Below, piece after piece: positions 1 to 9,366 of a DNA stretch of 64,000 nt (the stretch's first letter is position 1; each line of letters starts with the position of its first letter). Source of the DNA: Ghiorsea sp. (GTDB taxonomy: Bacteria > Pseudomonadota > Zetaproteobacteria > Mariprofundales > Mariprofundaceae); the NCBI GenBank assembly GCA_030949605.1, contig JAUZSH010000006.1:62001-126000 (forward strand), in the 5' to 3' direction. The notes below the pieces were generated by a model. It was not told the DNA's origin, made no database searches, and saw only the letters and a list, made by a program, of their open reading frames with translations. Made by a program: the position numbers and the translations under genes.

Positions 1-137
1 CCTCTGCACCATAGTCATTTTTTGAGCGAACCAAGGCAAAGATAAGGGTGAAACCGCAGTTTATTGGTAACAAATGAGGATTGAAGGCTTATTCTTAACG
101 CAGGTGCAGCCAAAAAAATGCACGATACAGAGGTCTC
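1..137. repeat. MITE-like repeat family E, copy 1 (cut by window edge)
   Basis: This is nearly the same sequence as 38685-38827. It runs from CCTCTGCACCATAGTC to a terminal inverted copy, CAGAGGTCTC, near 136. The first few bases of the left end lie outside the window. It sits about 180 bp upstream of ffh. Terminal inverted repeats of the GAGACCTCTGCACC type resemble IS5-group ends as I recall them, so mobilisation by an IS5-type transposase is an inference. The rest of the stretch to 314 holds AT-rich leader sequence and no gene I can support. Confidence 0.75.
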
Positions 138-314
138 TACCATGGATTATAACCCATGGCTGATGCAAGACTATTCCCTTCCTATAAAGAATATAATCTA
201 CATCACACCATAAGGCACAACATCAACAACCTTTAGTTTTTAAATAGAACTTTTCTAAGTCAAGCGTTATGCTTTGTTCTTTCATTGAATAGTTTATTTT
301 AAGAGAGAGTGTCC

Positions 315-1688
315 ATGTTTGATTCATTAACCAGTAAACTCGGCAACATTGCCAACAAACTTCGTGGTTCAGCGCGTGTTACCGAGGCCGACTTAGATGC
401 CACACTTCGTGAAATGCGCATGGCACTACTGGAAGCTGATGTTGCGCTTCCCGTGGTTCGTCACCTATTGGATGCCGTGCGTGAGCGCGCATTGGGTGCT
501 GATGTCGCCAAAAGCCTACAACCTGGGCAAGTCATTATCAAAATCCTCAACGATGAACTTACTGTTGTTTTGGGTGGTCAACGCCGCGACTTAGATACTT
601 CAAAAATACCATCGGTGATTATGCTGTGTGGTTTGCAAGGTGCAGGTAAAACAACCACCGCAGGTAAGCTTGCCAAACTTCTTACCGCTCAAGGTAAAAA
701 AGTGTGTGTCACATCTGTGGATGCCACTCGTCCTGCAGCACGCGAACAATTGGAGCTATTGGCTGAACGTGTTGGTGTGCTTTACCTGCATGGTGAAGGT
801 CAGTCACCTGAAAAAATGGCTGCATCAGCACTGAAGCAAGCAAGAATGGGTGGTCACCATATCCTGATTTTGGATACAGCGGGCCGCCAAGTTGTTGATG
901 ATGCGTTAATGACGGAAATCAAAGCCGTTGAAAAAGCAATTGGCACGACTGAGCGCCTGCTGGTACTTGATGCCATGACAGGGCAAACCGCATTGGAAAT
1001 TGCGGAAACATTCCATAAATCTGTGCCACTCACAGGTTGCATCATGTCCAAAACCGATGCTGATATGCGGGGTGGTGCAGCATTATCCGTTGCCTTTAGC
1101 ACGGGTGTGGCCGTACGTTATGTGGGCACGGGTGAAAAACTAGATGCCTTTGAACTATTTGACCCCGAACGCATGGCGGGCCGCATTCTTGGTCAGGGCG
1201 ATATTGTTGGACTTGTTGAGAAGATGGAAGCCACCATCGACAAAGAACAAGCCAACAAAGCCGCGCAGAAAATGCGCAAGGGAAATTTTGACTTGATGGA
1301 TTTTGCCGAACAAATGGGGCAAATGCAAAATATGGGTGGCATCAGTGGTATTATGAAAATGATGCCTGGCATGAATGTACCCCAAGAGGCTTTGGGGCAA
1401 TTTGATGAAAAGCCCATTAAACGTATGCAAGCTATGGTCTACTCCATGACTGCCAAAGAGCGTACTTACCCCAAACTTATCAATGGTAGCCGCAAAAAAC
1501 GCATTGCTTTAGGCTCAGGAACATCGGTACAAGATATCAATAAAATGCTCAAACAATTTTCCCAAATGCAAAAAATGATGAAAAAAATGAAAGGCGGCAA
1601 AGGCAAGCGTATGATGCAAGCCATGGCTGGGAAAATGGGCATTCCTGGCATGGGAGGTGGTGGAATGCCGGGTATGCCAAAATTCTAA
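315..1688 (+). CDS. ffh: Signal recognition particle protein Ffh
   Basis: Ffh is the GTPase of the bacterial signal recognition particle. It binds 4.5S RNA and signal sequences of nascent membrane proteins and docks at FtsY. The N domain (about 1-95) carries the ALLEADVALPVV motif. The G domain has the P-loop GLQGAGKTTT (about 106-115), DTAGR (about 190) and a SKTD form of the TKxD guanine motif. The C-terminal M domain is rich in Met and Lys and ends with a Gly-Met tail typical of the signal-binding groove. I start at the ATG at 315 (MFDSL, as in homologues) behind AGAGAGAG rather than the GTG at 309. The length of 457 aa is normal. The usual downstream neighbour rpsP is absent. Confidence 0.97.
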   Translation: MFDSLTSKLGNIANKLRGSARVTEADLDATLREMRMALLEADVALPVVRHLLDAVRERALGADVAKSLQPGQVIIKILNDELTVVLGGQRRDLDTSKIPSVIMLCGLQGAGKTTTAGKLAKLLTAQGKKVCVTSVDATRPAAREQLELLAERVGVLYLHGEGQSPEKMAASALKQARMGGHHILILDTAGRQVVDDALMTEIKAVEKAIGTTERLLVLDAMTGQTALEIAETFHKSVPLTGCIMSKTDADMRGGAALSVAFSTGVAVRYVGTGEKLDAFELFDPERMAGRILGQGDIVGLVEKMEATIDKEQANKAAQKMRKGNFDLMDFAEQMGQMQNMGGISGIMKMMPGMNVPQEALGQFDEKPIKRMQAMVYSMTAKERTYPKLINGSRKKRIALGSGTSVQDINKMLKQFSQMQKMMKKMKGGKGKRMMQAMAGKMGIPGMGGGGMPGMPKF

Positions 1689-1924
1689 ATTATCATTGCT
1701 GGATGCCTGCTTATCTTTTTTCTTTTTACCATCAATAACACGCGGCATCTGACTCCAATTTAACCAATGCACACACAGAACACAGTATCAGACCATTTCT
1801 TAGTGCATTGGTCATGGGATAACAACGAAGTAAAGCCCAACAGTCTCCTAGACTTGTTTCATTTACCAGCTAGGCTTTCAATAGATTTTTATATTTCAAA
1901 TAATTAAGCGAAAGGATTTCATTG

Positions 1925-3319
1925 ATGTTACATCATTTTTCTACATTACAGGTGATTATTTTAGCGGCAGGTAAAGGCACGCGCATGGCTTCAAGTCAGC
2001 CCAAGGTGCTGCATCAAGTGTTGGGCAAAAGTATGTTGGAGCATGTCTTACACACTGCCGAAGACTTACAACCTGAATCCGTTTGCCTTGTTGCCGGTCA
2101 TGGTATTGATCAAGTCAAAGCGCATATCGGTGAGCCTGAAAACTTATTTTGGGCAGAGCAAAAAGAACAACTGGGTACAGGTCATGCTGTATTACAAGCA
2201 GAGCCTTTAACATCCCTTGCTGACTTGGCATTGATTATTTGTGGTGACACACCACTGTTGACCAGCGATACATTGGCAAACTTGGTGAAATCACATCAAA
2301 AAAATCAAGCGACGGTTTCCGTACTGTCCGCTGTCGTTAATACCCCCAAAGGTTACGGTCGCATTGTTCGCGATGATAAAGGCAATGTGTCCAGTATTGT
2401 TGAAGAAAAAGATGCAGATGAAAATCAAAGGGCAATTCAAGAAGTGAGCAGTGGCATCTTTTGTGTGAACCGCGATGCACTGTTTAAATATTTACACCAA
2501 GTTGGCAACGATAATGCACAAGGTGAATATTATTTGCCTGATATTCTACCCCTTGCCCTTGCCGATAACCAAGTCGTGCAAGCGAGCATCATGGACAACA
2601 GCGAAGAAATGCTTGGCATCAACGACCGTGTCCAGTTGGCACAAGCTGAAAGCATCATGCAAAATCGAATTTTACGCGAGTGGCAAAGCAAAGGTGTGAC
2701 CATTGAACAAGCGGAGACAGTGCGTATTGAAGCATCTGTCAATATTGGCATGGATTGCACCATCAAAGCAGGCACACAATTGCTTGGTTCAACCCATTTG
2801 GGTGATGGCTGCATGGTTGGTCCGTATGCGGTGTTGCAAAACAGTTGGTTAGCCGATGACATTACCGTTGCTCCCTTCTCTCACCTCGAAGAAACCAGCA
2901 TTGGAGACCAAGCAGTTGTCGGGCCTTTCGCAAGGCTGCGCCCGGGTGCGCGCTTGGATGAAAAGGTGAAAATTGGCAACTTTGTTGAAGTAAAACAATC
3001 TGTGCTTGGCAAAGGCAGTAAAGTGAACCATCTCAGTTATATTGGTGATACGACCATGGGTAAACATTGCAACATTGGTGCTGGAACCATCACTTGCAAC
3101 TATGATGGTGCAAACAAACATCAAACCATTATTGGTGATGGTGTATTTGTTGGCTCAGATACCAAGCTTGTTGCACCCGTGCAAGTTGGCTCTGGTGCAA
3201 CCATTGGTGCAGGCAGTCTTATCACCAAGCAAGTGCAAGATGATGGCTTAACATTATCAGCAAGGCCTGAACAACGTCATTTTAAAAACTGGGTTCGCCC
3301 AAAAAAAGGTGATCAATAA
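1925..3319 (+). CDS. glmU: Bifunctional GlmU: N-acetylglucosamine-1-phosphate uridyltransferase / glucosamine-1-phosphate acetyltransferase
   Basis: GlmU makes UDP-GlcNAc for peptidoglycan and lipid A in the cytoplasm. The N-terminal pyrophosphorylase domain shows the nucleotide motif LAAGKGTRM (about 13-21) and ICGDTPLL. The C-terminal half (about 255 on) is a left-handed beta-helix with hexapeptide repeats and the conserved stretches RLRPGARL, KIGNFVEVK and GAGTITCNYDG that form the acetyl-CoA site. The length of 464 aa is typical. The ATG at 1925 is preferred over the TTG at 1922 because AAGG lies about 9 bases upstream. Its stop codon overlaps the glmS start by one base, so the two sequential enzymes are probably translationally coupled. 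Confidence 0.97.
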   Translation: MLHHFSTLQVIILAAGKGTRMASSQPKVLHQVLGKSMLEHVLHTAEDLQPESVCLVAGHGIDQVKAHIGEPENLFWAEQKEQLGTGHAVLQAEPLTSLADLALIICGDTPLLTSDTLANLVKSHQKNQATVSVLSAVVNTPKGYGRIVRDDKGNVSSIVEEKDADENQRAIQEVSSGIFCVNRDALFKYLHQVGNDNAQGEYYLPDILPLALADNQVVQASIMDNSEEMLGINDRVQLAQAESIMQNRILREWQSKGVTIEQAETVRIEASVNIGMDCTIKAGTQLLGSTHLGDGCMVGPYAVLQNSWLADDITVAPFSHLEETSIGDQAVVGPFARLRPGARLDEKVKIGNFVEVKQSVLGKGSKVNHLSYIGDTTMGKHCNIGAGTITCNYDGANKHQTIIGDGVFVGSDTKLVAPVQVGSGATIGAGSLITKQVQDDGLTLSARPEQRHFKNWVRPKKGDQ

Positions 3320-5148
3320 TGTGTGGGATTATTGGCGCAGTCGCGCAAAGCAATATTCAACAAATTTTATTACAAGCTCTCAAAACTATGGAATACCGTG
3401 GTTATGACAGTGCTGGCATCTGTGTAGTAGAGCAAGGCAAACTACAAACCACCAAAGCCAAAGGTAAACTGAATAACCTTGAAATATTACTTGAAGACCA
3501 ACCGCTTTCAGGTCATTTAGGTATTGGGCATACCCGTTGGGCAACCCACGGTGTACCCGAAGTACGTAATGCCCACCCCCACCAGACCCAAGACATTGCT
3601 GTGGTTCATAATGGCATCATTGAAAACCACCAGTCACTCAAAAAAATGTTAACCGCACAAGGTGCAAGTTTTACATCCGATACCGATAGTGAAACCATTC
3701 CTTGGTTATGGCAGCACGCGTTAAACAACACTTCCGATGATGAACAAGCCTTCTTAGCCATGCTCAATCAACTGGAAGGTGCATTTGCCATTGCAGGTGT
3801 CAAAGCCAACAAAGGTCAAAGGCTTTGGTTTGCTAGGCGTGGTAGCCCACTTTTATTGGCAAAAGGTCAACACGGTGTGTTTGTGGCATCTGATGCGTTG
3901 GCTGTTGGCACTGCCGCTGATGAAGTGGCATACCTAAAAGAAGGCGAATGGGGCTGGGCAAACACCCAAGACATCCAGGTCTTTGACCCTGCTGGTAATC
4001 CTGTGGATATAGCTTGGGAGCCTATGCCTGAAATGGTTGCGGCAAGCAGTAAAGGTGATTATGATCACTACATGCTTAAAGAAATTCATGAGCAACCGCG
4101 TGTTTTTTCTGAAATCTTACACGCATATGCTTCCGATGGACAAAACATCCATTTTCCACAAGCAGCATTTATTGAAAATAATCCGCTGCCTTCGCGTATT
4201 ATCATCGTTGCCTGTGGTACATCTTATCACGCTGCGCTCACCGCAAGGTATTGGTTAGAACGCTACTTAAAAATTCCAGTTGAAGTCGATGTGGCATCTG
4301 AATTTCGCTACCGCGATCCTGTGATTGGTCATAACACTTGGTTTATCACGTTATCTCAATCGGGAGAAACCGCCGACACCTTGGAAGCCTTGCGTTTATT
4401 CAAACGCCAAACACCACAGAATAAAACATTGGTATTCTGCAATGTGGCATCCTCATCCATGGTGCGCGAATCCGATGGCGTGATTGAATTGTATGCAGGG
4501 CCTGAAATTGGTGTGGCATCCACCAAAGCATACACCGCCCAACTTTTAGCACTTGCCTTGTTCTCACTCAAGCTTGCTACTGACCATAATGCTATGCCAA
4601 AGCATGAAGCAGCAGAGCATATCCAACAATTGTTTTCGTCTATTGAAGGTACTCAGGGTTTGTTAAATGAACCAACTGTATTCGATAAACTTACACCTTT
4701 GTTTGCAACGGCACATGGGGCTTTATTTTTAGGTCGCGGTCCGTGTTTCCCGCTTGCTCTTGAAGGTGCGCTCAAACTCAAAGAAATTTCTTATCTTCAT
4801 GCCGAAGGTTATGCTGCAGGCGAAATGAAGCATGGTCCTATTGCTTTGATTGATAAAAACCTACCCGTTGTAGTCTTGGCACTTCGCCAGTATCACTTGG
4901 ATAAGGTCATTTCAAATCTTCACGAAGTTCAAGCGCGTGGGGCAAGGGTTATTTTGGTTACTGACATGACAAAAGAAGAGTGTCCAAACAATGTTGATGC
5001 TATCATTCATATTCCAGAGGGCGATTTTTTCAGTGCGCCACTCCTAGCATCTATTCCCTTGCAGTATTTAGCATACAATGTTGCGCGCGCCAAAGGTACG
5101 GATGTCGATCAACCACGAAATCTTGCCAAATCGGTCACAGTAGAGTGA
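3319..5148 (+). CDS. glmS: Glutamine-fructose-6-phosphate aminotransferase (isomerizing)
   Basis: GlmS converts fructose-6-phosphate and glutamine to glucosamine-6-phosphate, the first step of amino-sugar synthesis. Its start overlaps the glmU stop. The class II glutamine amidotransferase domain begins with MCGIIGA, giving Cys as the catalytic N-terminal nucleophile after Met removal; GHTRWATHG and HNGIIEN follow. Two SIS sugar-isomerase domains follow, with CGTSYHA and SQSGETADTLEAL. The end, AKSVTVE, is the family signature. The 609 aa length matches E. coli GlmS. There is no room for a glmS ribozyme leader because the gene starts inside glmU. Confidence 0.97.
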   Translation: MCGIIGAVAQSNIQQILLQALKTMEYRGYDSAGICVVEQGKLQTTKAKGKLNNLEILLEDQPLSGHLGIGHTRWATHGVPEVRNAHPHQTQDIAVVHNGIIENHQSLKKMLTAQGASFTSDTDSETIPWLWQHALNNTSDDEQAFLAMLNQLEGAFAIAGVKANKGQRLWFARRGSPLLLAKGQHGVFVASDALAVGTAADEVAYLKEGEWGWANTQDIQVFDPAGNPVDIAWEPMPEMVAASSKGDYDHYMLKEIHEQPRVFSEILHAYASDGQNIHFPQAAFIENNPLPSRIIIVACGTSYHAALTARYWLERYLKIPVEVDVASEFRYRDPVIGHNTWFITLSQSGETADTLEALRLFKRQTPQNKTLVFCNVASSSMVRESDGVIELYAGPEIGVASTKAYTAQLLALALFSLKLATDHNAMPKHEAAEHIQQLFSSIEGTQGLLNEPTVFDKLTPLFATAHGALFLGRGPCFPLALEGALKLKEISYLHAEGYAAGEMKHGPIALIDKNLPVVVLALRQYHLDKVISNLHEVQARGARVILVTDMTKEECPNNVDAIIHIPEGDFFSAPLLASIPLQYLAYNVARAKGTDVDQPRNLAKSVTVE

Positions 5149-5158
5149 TATAACGGCA

Positions 5159-7027
5159 ATGAAGATACTTATCCCGCTTCTGTTGCTGGCTGCTCTCTCA
5201 GCGGGAGGGCTATGGTACATGAGTTCCAATACAACGCAAAAAAGCACTGATGCTGACATGCTAGCATTGGGCAACTTCGCCTTTCAGCAACAGCGCTATG
5301 ATGATGCTATGCAGTGGTATACCAAAGCTGCACTGCAAGGTGATCAAGAAGCGCAATACCAGCTTTCTCGCATGTATAAACAAGGGCAAGGTGTTGATAA
5401 AGATGATATTTTAGCATTAAACTGGATGAAAAAAGCTGCAAGTAATGGTTTAGCGAAAGCTCAGTTCATGTATGCCAATATGTTGTTATTGGAGCGAGGG
5501 TTAGAACAAGACAATGCAAAAGAGGTACTGCATTGGTATAAAAAATCTGCAGAACAAACCCACCCTCAAGCCATGCTCAAGCTTGCCACACTCTATTTTG
5601 AAAAGGGTAACACAAACCTGTATGATGCGTTGGACTGGGCTATCAAAGCTCAAACATCTCCTAACACACTAAAGCTTGCCAAGGTATTACATCAAAAAAT
5701 CATCGATACTATCTTACTTCAAGCACGAAATGGAAAAAAAAAAGCACAATATAAAGCTGCCACCATGTATCAAAATGGAATAGGTATCGAGAAAAATCTT
5801 GAAGAAGCAAAAAGGTGGTTTTATCAAGCTGCGCAACAAGGACATGTCGATGCTCAATTTCAGTTGGGTTTATGCCTTCTCAAAGATCCATCCAAGACAA
5901 ACGAAAGTGTGCAGTGGTTTACCAAAGCCGCAAAACACAATCATCCACAAGCAGGCTATGCACTTGCCTCCCTACTCGTCAATGCACATATTGAAAGCAG
6001 CACTGCAACTCAAGAGGCATGGCGTTGGTTGTACCACGGTATGCGTCGTAATGACCCGAAAAACCTATACAATTTGGCTGTTATTCTCCACCAAGGAAGC
6101 TTGGGGCTGCCTCAAAATGATAAGAAGTGGCAGCCATGGCTGACTTATGCTGCGGACAATGGCATTACTTTTGCTCAAAATGATATTGCTATTTATCATA
6201 TATTAAACAACATAAAATCTAAGAAAAATTTAACTTGGCTAGAGACCGCAGCACATTCAAATGACATGCTTGCACAATTTAATCTTGGTTTATTATTTGC
6301 ACGAGGCGAAAGCTTTCACCTTAACAATGAAAAGTCTTTGTATTGGTGGAAACTTGCCGCACAGAATGGAAATGAAAAAGCGTATTTGATGCTCGGTCTT
6401 CTGTATCACTTGGGAAGAGGTACTGGACGCAGCGAACAGCATGCCGTTGATTGGTATCAGAAAGCTGCTGAAGCAGGTGATCACGATGCTTTATACAACC
6501 TTGCTATGATTTATTATCGTGGCGGTGATGTCCCTCAAAATTACACCAAAGCAGCTAACTATCTGAGTCAACTCGCCCACCAGGATGATGCAGAGGCTCA
6601 GAATTTATATGCTTCCTTATTCTTGCATGGTCATGGTGTAACCTATCATCCACAAACCGCTATTACTTGGTTTACACGCGCAGCAAAGGCTGGCAACACG
6701 CATGCAATGTTTAACCTTGCCACCCAATACCGCAGAGGTCATGGCATCGCTCAAGATGACAAAAAAGCCATTTTTTGGTATAAAAAGGCAGCCGAACACA
6801 ACTTTGCACCTGCACAAAATGCAATTGGTTATTTGTATGCTGAAGGTCGAGGTACTCAAAAGAATATTGATGAAGCTGAAACGTGGTTTTATAAAGCCAG
6901 TGAGAACGGGCTAAAAATCGCGCAAAAAAAATATATCCGCTTTACATCAACGCGGCTCTTTTTCCTTGGTTGTACTGCAAGTGAACACAGACATTCGCAG
7001 TACTGCCTTAACCAACAAGGAGCTTGA
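5159..7027 (+). CDS. Exported or membrane-anchored Sel1/TPR-like repeat protein
   Basis: The protein has 622 aa and begins with a hydrophobic segment (MKILIPLLLLAALSAGGLWY) that could be a signal peptide or anchor. The rest is a long array of about 36-residue Sel1-like repeats with the pattern A-x-x-G-x-x-x-A-x-x-x-L-x-x-x-Y, G-x-G, W-Y-x-K-A-A. Clear units include YQLSRMYKQGQGVD, YNLAMIYYRGGDVPQ and NAIGYLYAEGRGTQ. Such arrays are protein-interaction scaffolds, often periplasmic; the partner cannot be read from sequence. The gene starts 10 bases after glmS, so it may be co-transcribed. The last 25 or so residues depart from the repeat and include two cysteines. Confidence 0.85.
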   Translation: MKILIPLLLLAALSAGGLWYMSSNTTQKSTDADMLALGNFAFQQQRYDDAMQWYTKAALQGDQEAQYQLSRMYKQGQGVDKDDILALNWMKKAASNGLAKAQFMYANMLLLERGLEQDNAKEVLHWYKKSAEQTHPQAMLKLATLYFEKGNTNLYDALDWAIKAQTSPNTLKLAKVLHQKIIDTILLQARNGKKKAQYKAATMYQNGIGIEKNLEEAKRWFYQAAQQGHVDAQFQLGLCLLKDPSKTNESVQWFTKAAKHNHPQAGYALASLLVNAHIESSTATQEAWRWLYHGMRRNDPKNLYNLAVILHQGSLGLPQNDKKWQPWLTYAADNGITFAQNDIAIYHILNNIKSKKNLTWLETAAHSNDMLAQFNLGLLFARGESFHLNNEKSLYWWKLAAQNGNEKAYLMLGLLYHLGRGTGRSEQHAVDWYQKAAEAGDHDALYNLAMIYYRGGDVPQNYTKAANYLSQLAHQDDAEAQNLYASLFLHGHGVTYHPQTAITWFTRAAKAGNTHAMFNLATQYRRGHGIAQDDKKAIFWYKKAAEHNFAPAQNAIGYLYAEGRGTQKNIDEAETWFYKASENGLKIAQKKYIRFTSTRLFFLGCTASEHRHSQYCLNQQGA

Positions 7028-7111
7028 TTTAAGTCAATGGTTAGAAGTTCACCATCAACCTGTATTGTAAAGCTTACTCAAAAAGTATGGCGTAAGCGTT
7101 GCGCATAGGTT

Positions 7112-7173
7112 GGAAGTGAGGCTCAAGGTGAAGGCGTAAGCCTGAGAAAGCACCCTGGAGTGTTATCCTCGCA
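7112..7173 (+). repeat. Structured repeat, copy 1 (closed by GTGAGG/CCTCGC)
   Basis: The sequence from GGAAGTGAGG to CCTCGCA folds with an outer stem of GTGAGG (7116-7121) against CCTCGC (7167-7172). Inside lies a core also found at 38422-38484: CTCAAGG...CCTGAG can form a bulged hairpin, GGC-GTAA-GCC a tetraloop stem, and CACC...GTG a second hairpin. The two cores differ at only a few positions while the outer stems differ and both still pair. The strand is arbitrary. Confidence 0.6.
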
Positions 7174-7238
7174 TTTATGAATGATATTCAATCACTTCAC
7201 CAAAAATAGAACAAAATCTAACACTTGGCTTTTTTTGG

Positions 7239-7260
7239 GCGAGGCTAAAGCCTCACTTCC
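7239..7260. repeat. REP-like palindromic hairpin (GAGGCTAAAGCCTC)
   Basis: GCGAGGCTAAAGCCTCACTTCC is a short perfect palindrome with a CACTTCC tail. Related units occur at 16177-16226, 20576-20625, 21111-21156 and 38504-38525, always between genes. This fits a REP/BIME-type family, usually mobilised by RAYT transposases; no RAYT gene is present in this window. Confidence 0.7.
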
Positions 7261-7483
7261 TATGAAAATAACCGCATAAGTTTCCAGTTATGTGCAAGAC
7301 TTTTGTGGTCAGCCTAGTCAAAGCTTTGCACTTTATGCGGCTGAAAACATGATATTATTTCAATATATCAATAGCTTATGATTTTTTGAGTTTAATCTAT
7401 TGTAAGCTGGGTTGAAGTTTCAAGTACAACTTGAGTGAGTTTGTTGGTGTCAAACGCATGCCATTCGAATCTACTCTATATCT

Positions 7484-9286
7484 TCAAAAAAACCAGCGCA
7501 TATCCCCTAAATCGTGTGCTATGGGTGCATTGGGTAAATTTTTAATGACTTCCTTGCCGTAGCGTTTGTGATGTAAGCGCGAGTCCAAAATAGCAATCGC
7601 CCCTTTATCCGACAGTGAACGAATTAAACGACCAGCCCCTTGCCTAAGTACGGCAATGGCCTCAGGAAGCTGAATATCCATGAAACCATTACCGCCTTCT
7701 GCTTCACAAGCTTTGGTTCGCTCTTTGAGCAACACATCGGTAGGTGGGGCAAAAGGTATTTTATCAATAATAACCAAAGATAATGTTTCACCTGGTACAT
7801 CCACCCCTTCCCAAAAGCTGCGTGTTCCACATAAAATCGAATGTTTATCTTTACGAAAGGATTCAAGAATAGCATCGCGACTTCCACTTTCACCTTGTAT
7901 CAATACCTGCCAAGGCAAAACCTTCTGCAAATGAGTCGCGAATGTGCTTAAAGCATAGTGAGATGTAAACAAGACAAAGGCACGACCACGAGAAGCGCGA
8001 AGCAAAGCTTCAATTTCATTGCGCATCACTTGTTGATAATTTGGAGTACGTGGCTCTGGAATATGCTTGGGTAAATAAAGCATCGCTTGTTGTTGGTAGT
8101 CAAACGGTGACTGGTGATAGGTTTCTTGGGCAAGGTCTTGGCTTAAGCCCAACCTTGCACGGTTATAGTCAAATTCATCGGATACACGAAGTGTTGCCGA
8201 TAAAAGTACAAATGAAGCTTCACGATCCCATAAATGATGGGTCAGTACAGGACCAGTTTGGATGGGGGCAGAAATATATTGTTTTCTATCATCCTTGCCT
8301 TCTTCCCACGCTACATAACCATCTTGAGGGGTCAAAATTTGTTGCATCTCTTCAGATATAAGCGTAGCGCGTTCGACCATTTTTCGCATATCATCATGAC
8401 GCTCTTCTCTGGAAATAGCGATATCCAGCAAGGCTTCCCAGTCATTTTTGATGGCTTTGAGGTCTTTGCCTGCCCATAGGGTAATGACTTCTGCCCCAAG
8501 CTTACGTACCTTTTCTTTTAAAGCTGCTTCATCACCCAAGGTGTCCAGCACTGCTTGCATATCACTGACCCAATATATGAGCTTATGGCGCGATAACTGA
8601 ATGCCAAACTGACGACTGGCAAGGTCGGGTAAACTGTGTGCTTCATCCAAAATATAAACATCAAATACGGGTAAAATTTCACCAAAATCACCTGATTTTA
8701 AAGATGCATCAGCGAGCAACAGGCTGTGGTTGGCAATCACAATATCCGCACTTTGTGCTTTTTGTCGTGCCTTCATCAATGGGCATTGTTTGTAATGCTC
8801 GCATTTGCTGCCTGTGCATTGGTCGCCTGTTGCAGTGACCAGTGGGCCAATACCTTTCTCAAACACATCAAAGCTTAACGAAGATAGATCACCATCTCTT
8901 GTATTTTCAGCCCACTGAAGAACTTGAAGAAGGCTTTTCTTTTGCCAAATTTCTTGCTGATTACTGGCAAGGTACATATTCAAACGTTGTGGGCAATAAT
9001 AGTTGCTGCGCCCTTTCAGTAAAGCAACTTTTCGGCGAACTCCTAAAGCATCTTGTACTGCAGGTAAATCGCGAAACATGAGCTGATCTTGCAAGGACTT
9101 GGTATGTGTTGAAATTAATACCTTATCTGATGTGCGCAGTGCAGGAATCAGGTATGCCAGTGTTTTACCTGTACCTGTTTCCGCTTCGGCAATCAATATG
9201 CTTTGTTGTTCTAGTGTGTTGGCAATATTTTCAGATAACTTTACTTGCTCTTCACGGTACATATAACCCGCTAAACCCGTTGCCAA
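7484..9286 (-). CDS. DinG/YoaA-family ATP-dependent 5'-3' DNA helicase
   Basis: This is an XPD-like superfamily 2 helicase of the DinG/YoaA group, involved in resolving R-loops and damaged replication intermediates. It shows Walker A AEAETGTGKTL near the N-terminus, a Cys cluster (NYYCPQRL, then DQCTGSKCEHYKQCPL) that would bind a 4Fe-4S cluster, the Walker B box ILDEAH, and the late motif RQGAGRLIRS. The only in-frame standard start is TTG at 9286, without a good Shine-Dalgarno. The frame stays open about 60 bases upstream, encoding FLAQVKADFAPKSAL, which looks like real N-terminal protein. The true start is therefore uncertain and may be hidden by a homopolymer error. It lies just downstream of purC. 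Confidence 0.88.
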   Translation of the reverse strand: MATGLAGYMYREEQVKLSENIANTLEQQSILIAEAETGTGKTLAYLIPALRTSDKVLISTHTKSLQDQLMFRDLPAVQDALGVRRKVALLKGRSNYYCPQRLNMYLASNQQEIWQKKSLLQVLQWAENTRDGDLSSLSFDVFEKGIGPLVTATGDQCTGSKCEHYKQCPLMKARQKAQSADIVIANHSLLLADASLKSGDFGEILPVFDVYILDEAHSLPDLASRQFGIQLSRHKLIYWVSDMQAVLDTLGDEAALKEKVRKLGAEVITLWAGKDLKAIKNDWEALLDIAISREERHDDMRKMVERATLISEEMQQILTPQDGYVAWEEGKDDRKQYISAPIQTGPVLTHHLWDREASFVLLSATLRVSDEFDYNRARLGLSQDLAQETYHQSPFDYQQQAMLYLPKHIPEPRTPNYQQVMRNEIEALLRASRGRAFVLFTSHYALSTFATHLQKVLPWQVLIQGESGSRDAILESFRKDKHSILCGTRSFWEGVDVPGETLSLVIIDKIPFAPPTDVLLKERTKACEAEGGNGFMDIQLPEAIAVLRQGAGRLIRSLSDKGAIAILDSRLHHKRYGKEVIKNLPNAPIAHDLGDMRWFF

Positions 9287-9366
9287 AGCAGATTTAGGTG
9301 CGAAGTCTGCTTTGACTTGGGCTAAAAAATTAGATTCGATAAGAAACTCAGCTATCTATGGGTTAT

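Larger units (their letters stand above)
7028..7483. other. Intergenic region with hairpin repeats
   Basis: No gene is supportable here. The stretch lies between the convergent Sel1 gene (plus) and DinG gene (minus). It contains a structured repeat at 7112-7173 and a palindromic hairpin at 7239-7260, both listed separately. The rest is AT-rich sequence that may terminate transcription from both sides. Confidence 0.6.

Noticed and set aside
1515-1772. Minus-strand open frame overlapping the end of ffh
   Set aside because: It is an antisense shadow of the Met/Lys-rich M domain of ffh, with no family resemblance in its unique part.
3290-3330. glmS ribozyme
   Set aside because: glmS starts inside the glmU stop codon, leaving no leader for a self-cleaving RNA.
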